Source of the DNA: JAAYDI01 sp052034005
GTDB taxonomy: Bacteria; Planctomycetota; Planctomycetia; Pirellulales; Pirellulaceae
Assembly: GCA_052034005.1 (NCBI GenBank)
Contig: JBPOJB010000009.1
Span: forward strand, 293,262-357,261
Reading direction: 5' to 3'
DNA length: 64,000 nucleotides
Under the pieces are notes generated by a model that made no database searches, was not told the origin of the DNA, and was given only the letters and a program-made list of their open reading frames with translations. Shown in pieces: positions 63,862 to 64,000 of the stretch (within the stretch, counting starts at the first letter, position 1; every line of letters begins with the position of its first letter). The translations under genes were made by a program, and so were the position numbers.

Positions 63862-64000
63862 CCCCCCCCCCAGCCCCCCCTTTGCAAGGGGGGGAGAGGA
63901 ACCGGCGCGGTGCCAGTAGTACAACCTCTTCTCCCCCCTTTGCAAGGGGGGGCTGGGGGGGTAGAAGCATGGACAGACTCCCCCCTTGCAAAAGGGGGGA
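63862..64000. repeat. Cluster of C/G-tract palindromes (REP/MITE-like)
   Basis: Three related hairpin units lie at 63862-63894, 63932-63960 and 63979-64000. Each has a C-run, a TTGCAA-containing centre (TTTGCAA or TTGCAAAA) and a G-run. The first unit carries an extra CCCCAG arm and the second carries the matching CTGGGG arm, so they are inverted relative to each other; the third is cut by the window edge. They are non-coding and resemble dispersed intergenic palindromes. Confidence 0.85.

Noticed and set aside
63862..64000. CRISPR array at the window end
   Set aside because: Units are palindromic C/G-tracts in mixed orientation with unequal spacing, and there are no cas genes.
1..64000. rRNA, tRNA, insertion sequence or prophage
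   Set aside because: None recognised by eye: no cloverleaf-like or rRNA-like stretches, transposase or integrase motifs. A tRNA scan would be needed to exclude a missed one.

Overview
This is a GC-rich, gene-dense bacterial chromosome segment with about 45 protein genes. I saw no rRNA or tRNA genes, transposase, phage gene or CRISPR array. The gene content points to a planctomycete-like bacterium (Planctomycetota, possibly Phycisphaerae or a related uncultured line). The pointers are three PEP-CTERM proteins, Gly/Met/Pro-rich exported proteins with Spy-like LTxxQ helices, very large secretin-related proteins, a YdjY-like protein, a ceramidase-like protein, and a ferrochelatase with Fe-S cysteines. 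Taxonomy is inferred, since there is no marker RNA here.

Layout. 0.25-21.6 kb is one long plus-strand type II secretion / type IV pilus-like locus. It starts with a giant exported protein carrying stacked secretin N-type domains but no pore domain, and a smaller exported paralogue of that protein's N-terminal region. Then come gspE, gspF, gspG, minor pseudopilins H/I/J, gspK, a PilM-PilN (GspL-like) fusion, a PilO/GspM-like protein with extra domains, the secretin GspD, and a lipoprotein. Several of these genes overlap or nearly touch. A prepilin peptidase and a separate gspC are not in the window. 21.4-28.9 kb holds exported proteins of unknown role (BON, YdjY-like), a single-domain response regulator, a DEDDh exonuclease and a large unknown protein. 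28.9-37.4 kb is housekeeping: yggS, a DUF167 gene, greA, a coiled-coil zinc-ribbon protein, dnaG-rpoD on the minus strand, an HtrA protease and aat.

37.6-47.6 kb contains a large unknown protein, a sugar-porter MFS facing a PEP-CTERM gene, and a divergent N-acetylmuramic acid salvage module. In that module, murQ and a BadF-family kinase lie on one side. A sodium/solute symporter and an exported fusion of an AmiE-like serine hydrolase with a NamZ exo-muramidase lie on the other. Read together: the exported fusion would trim peptidoglycan fragments to free MurNAc, the symporter would import it, the kinase would make MurNAc-6-phosphate, and MurQ would convert it to GlcNAc-6-phosphate. 47.6-59.9 kb carries an M48 protease, an SppA peptidase, a ceramidase-like protein, a nucleotidyltransferase-HD protein, a rhomboid protease, a small HTH/zinc protein, a coproporphyrin-type ferrochelatase, a PP2C/SpoIIE phosphatase and a propeller protein. 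60-63.5 kb has two PEP-CTERM genes and a second sugar-porter MFS. The last 140 bases hold a cluster of C/G-tract palindromes.

The most interesting items are the MurNAc salvage divergon with its bifunctional exported enzyme, and the unusual secretion locus: a pore-less secretin-like protein, a PilO-like protein with an Ig-like and a possible PilP/GspC-like domain, and an extended secretin. All functions are inferred from sequence motifs read by eye. No database search was run.
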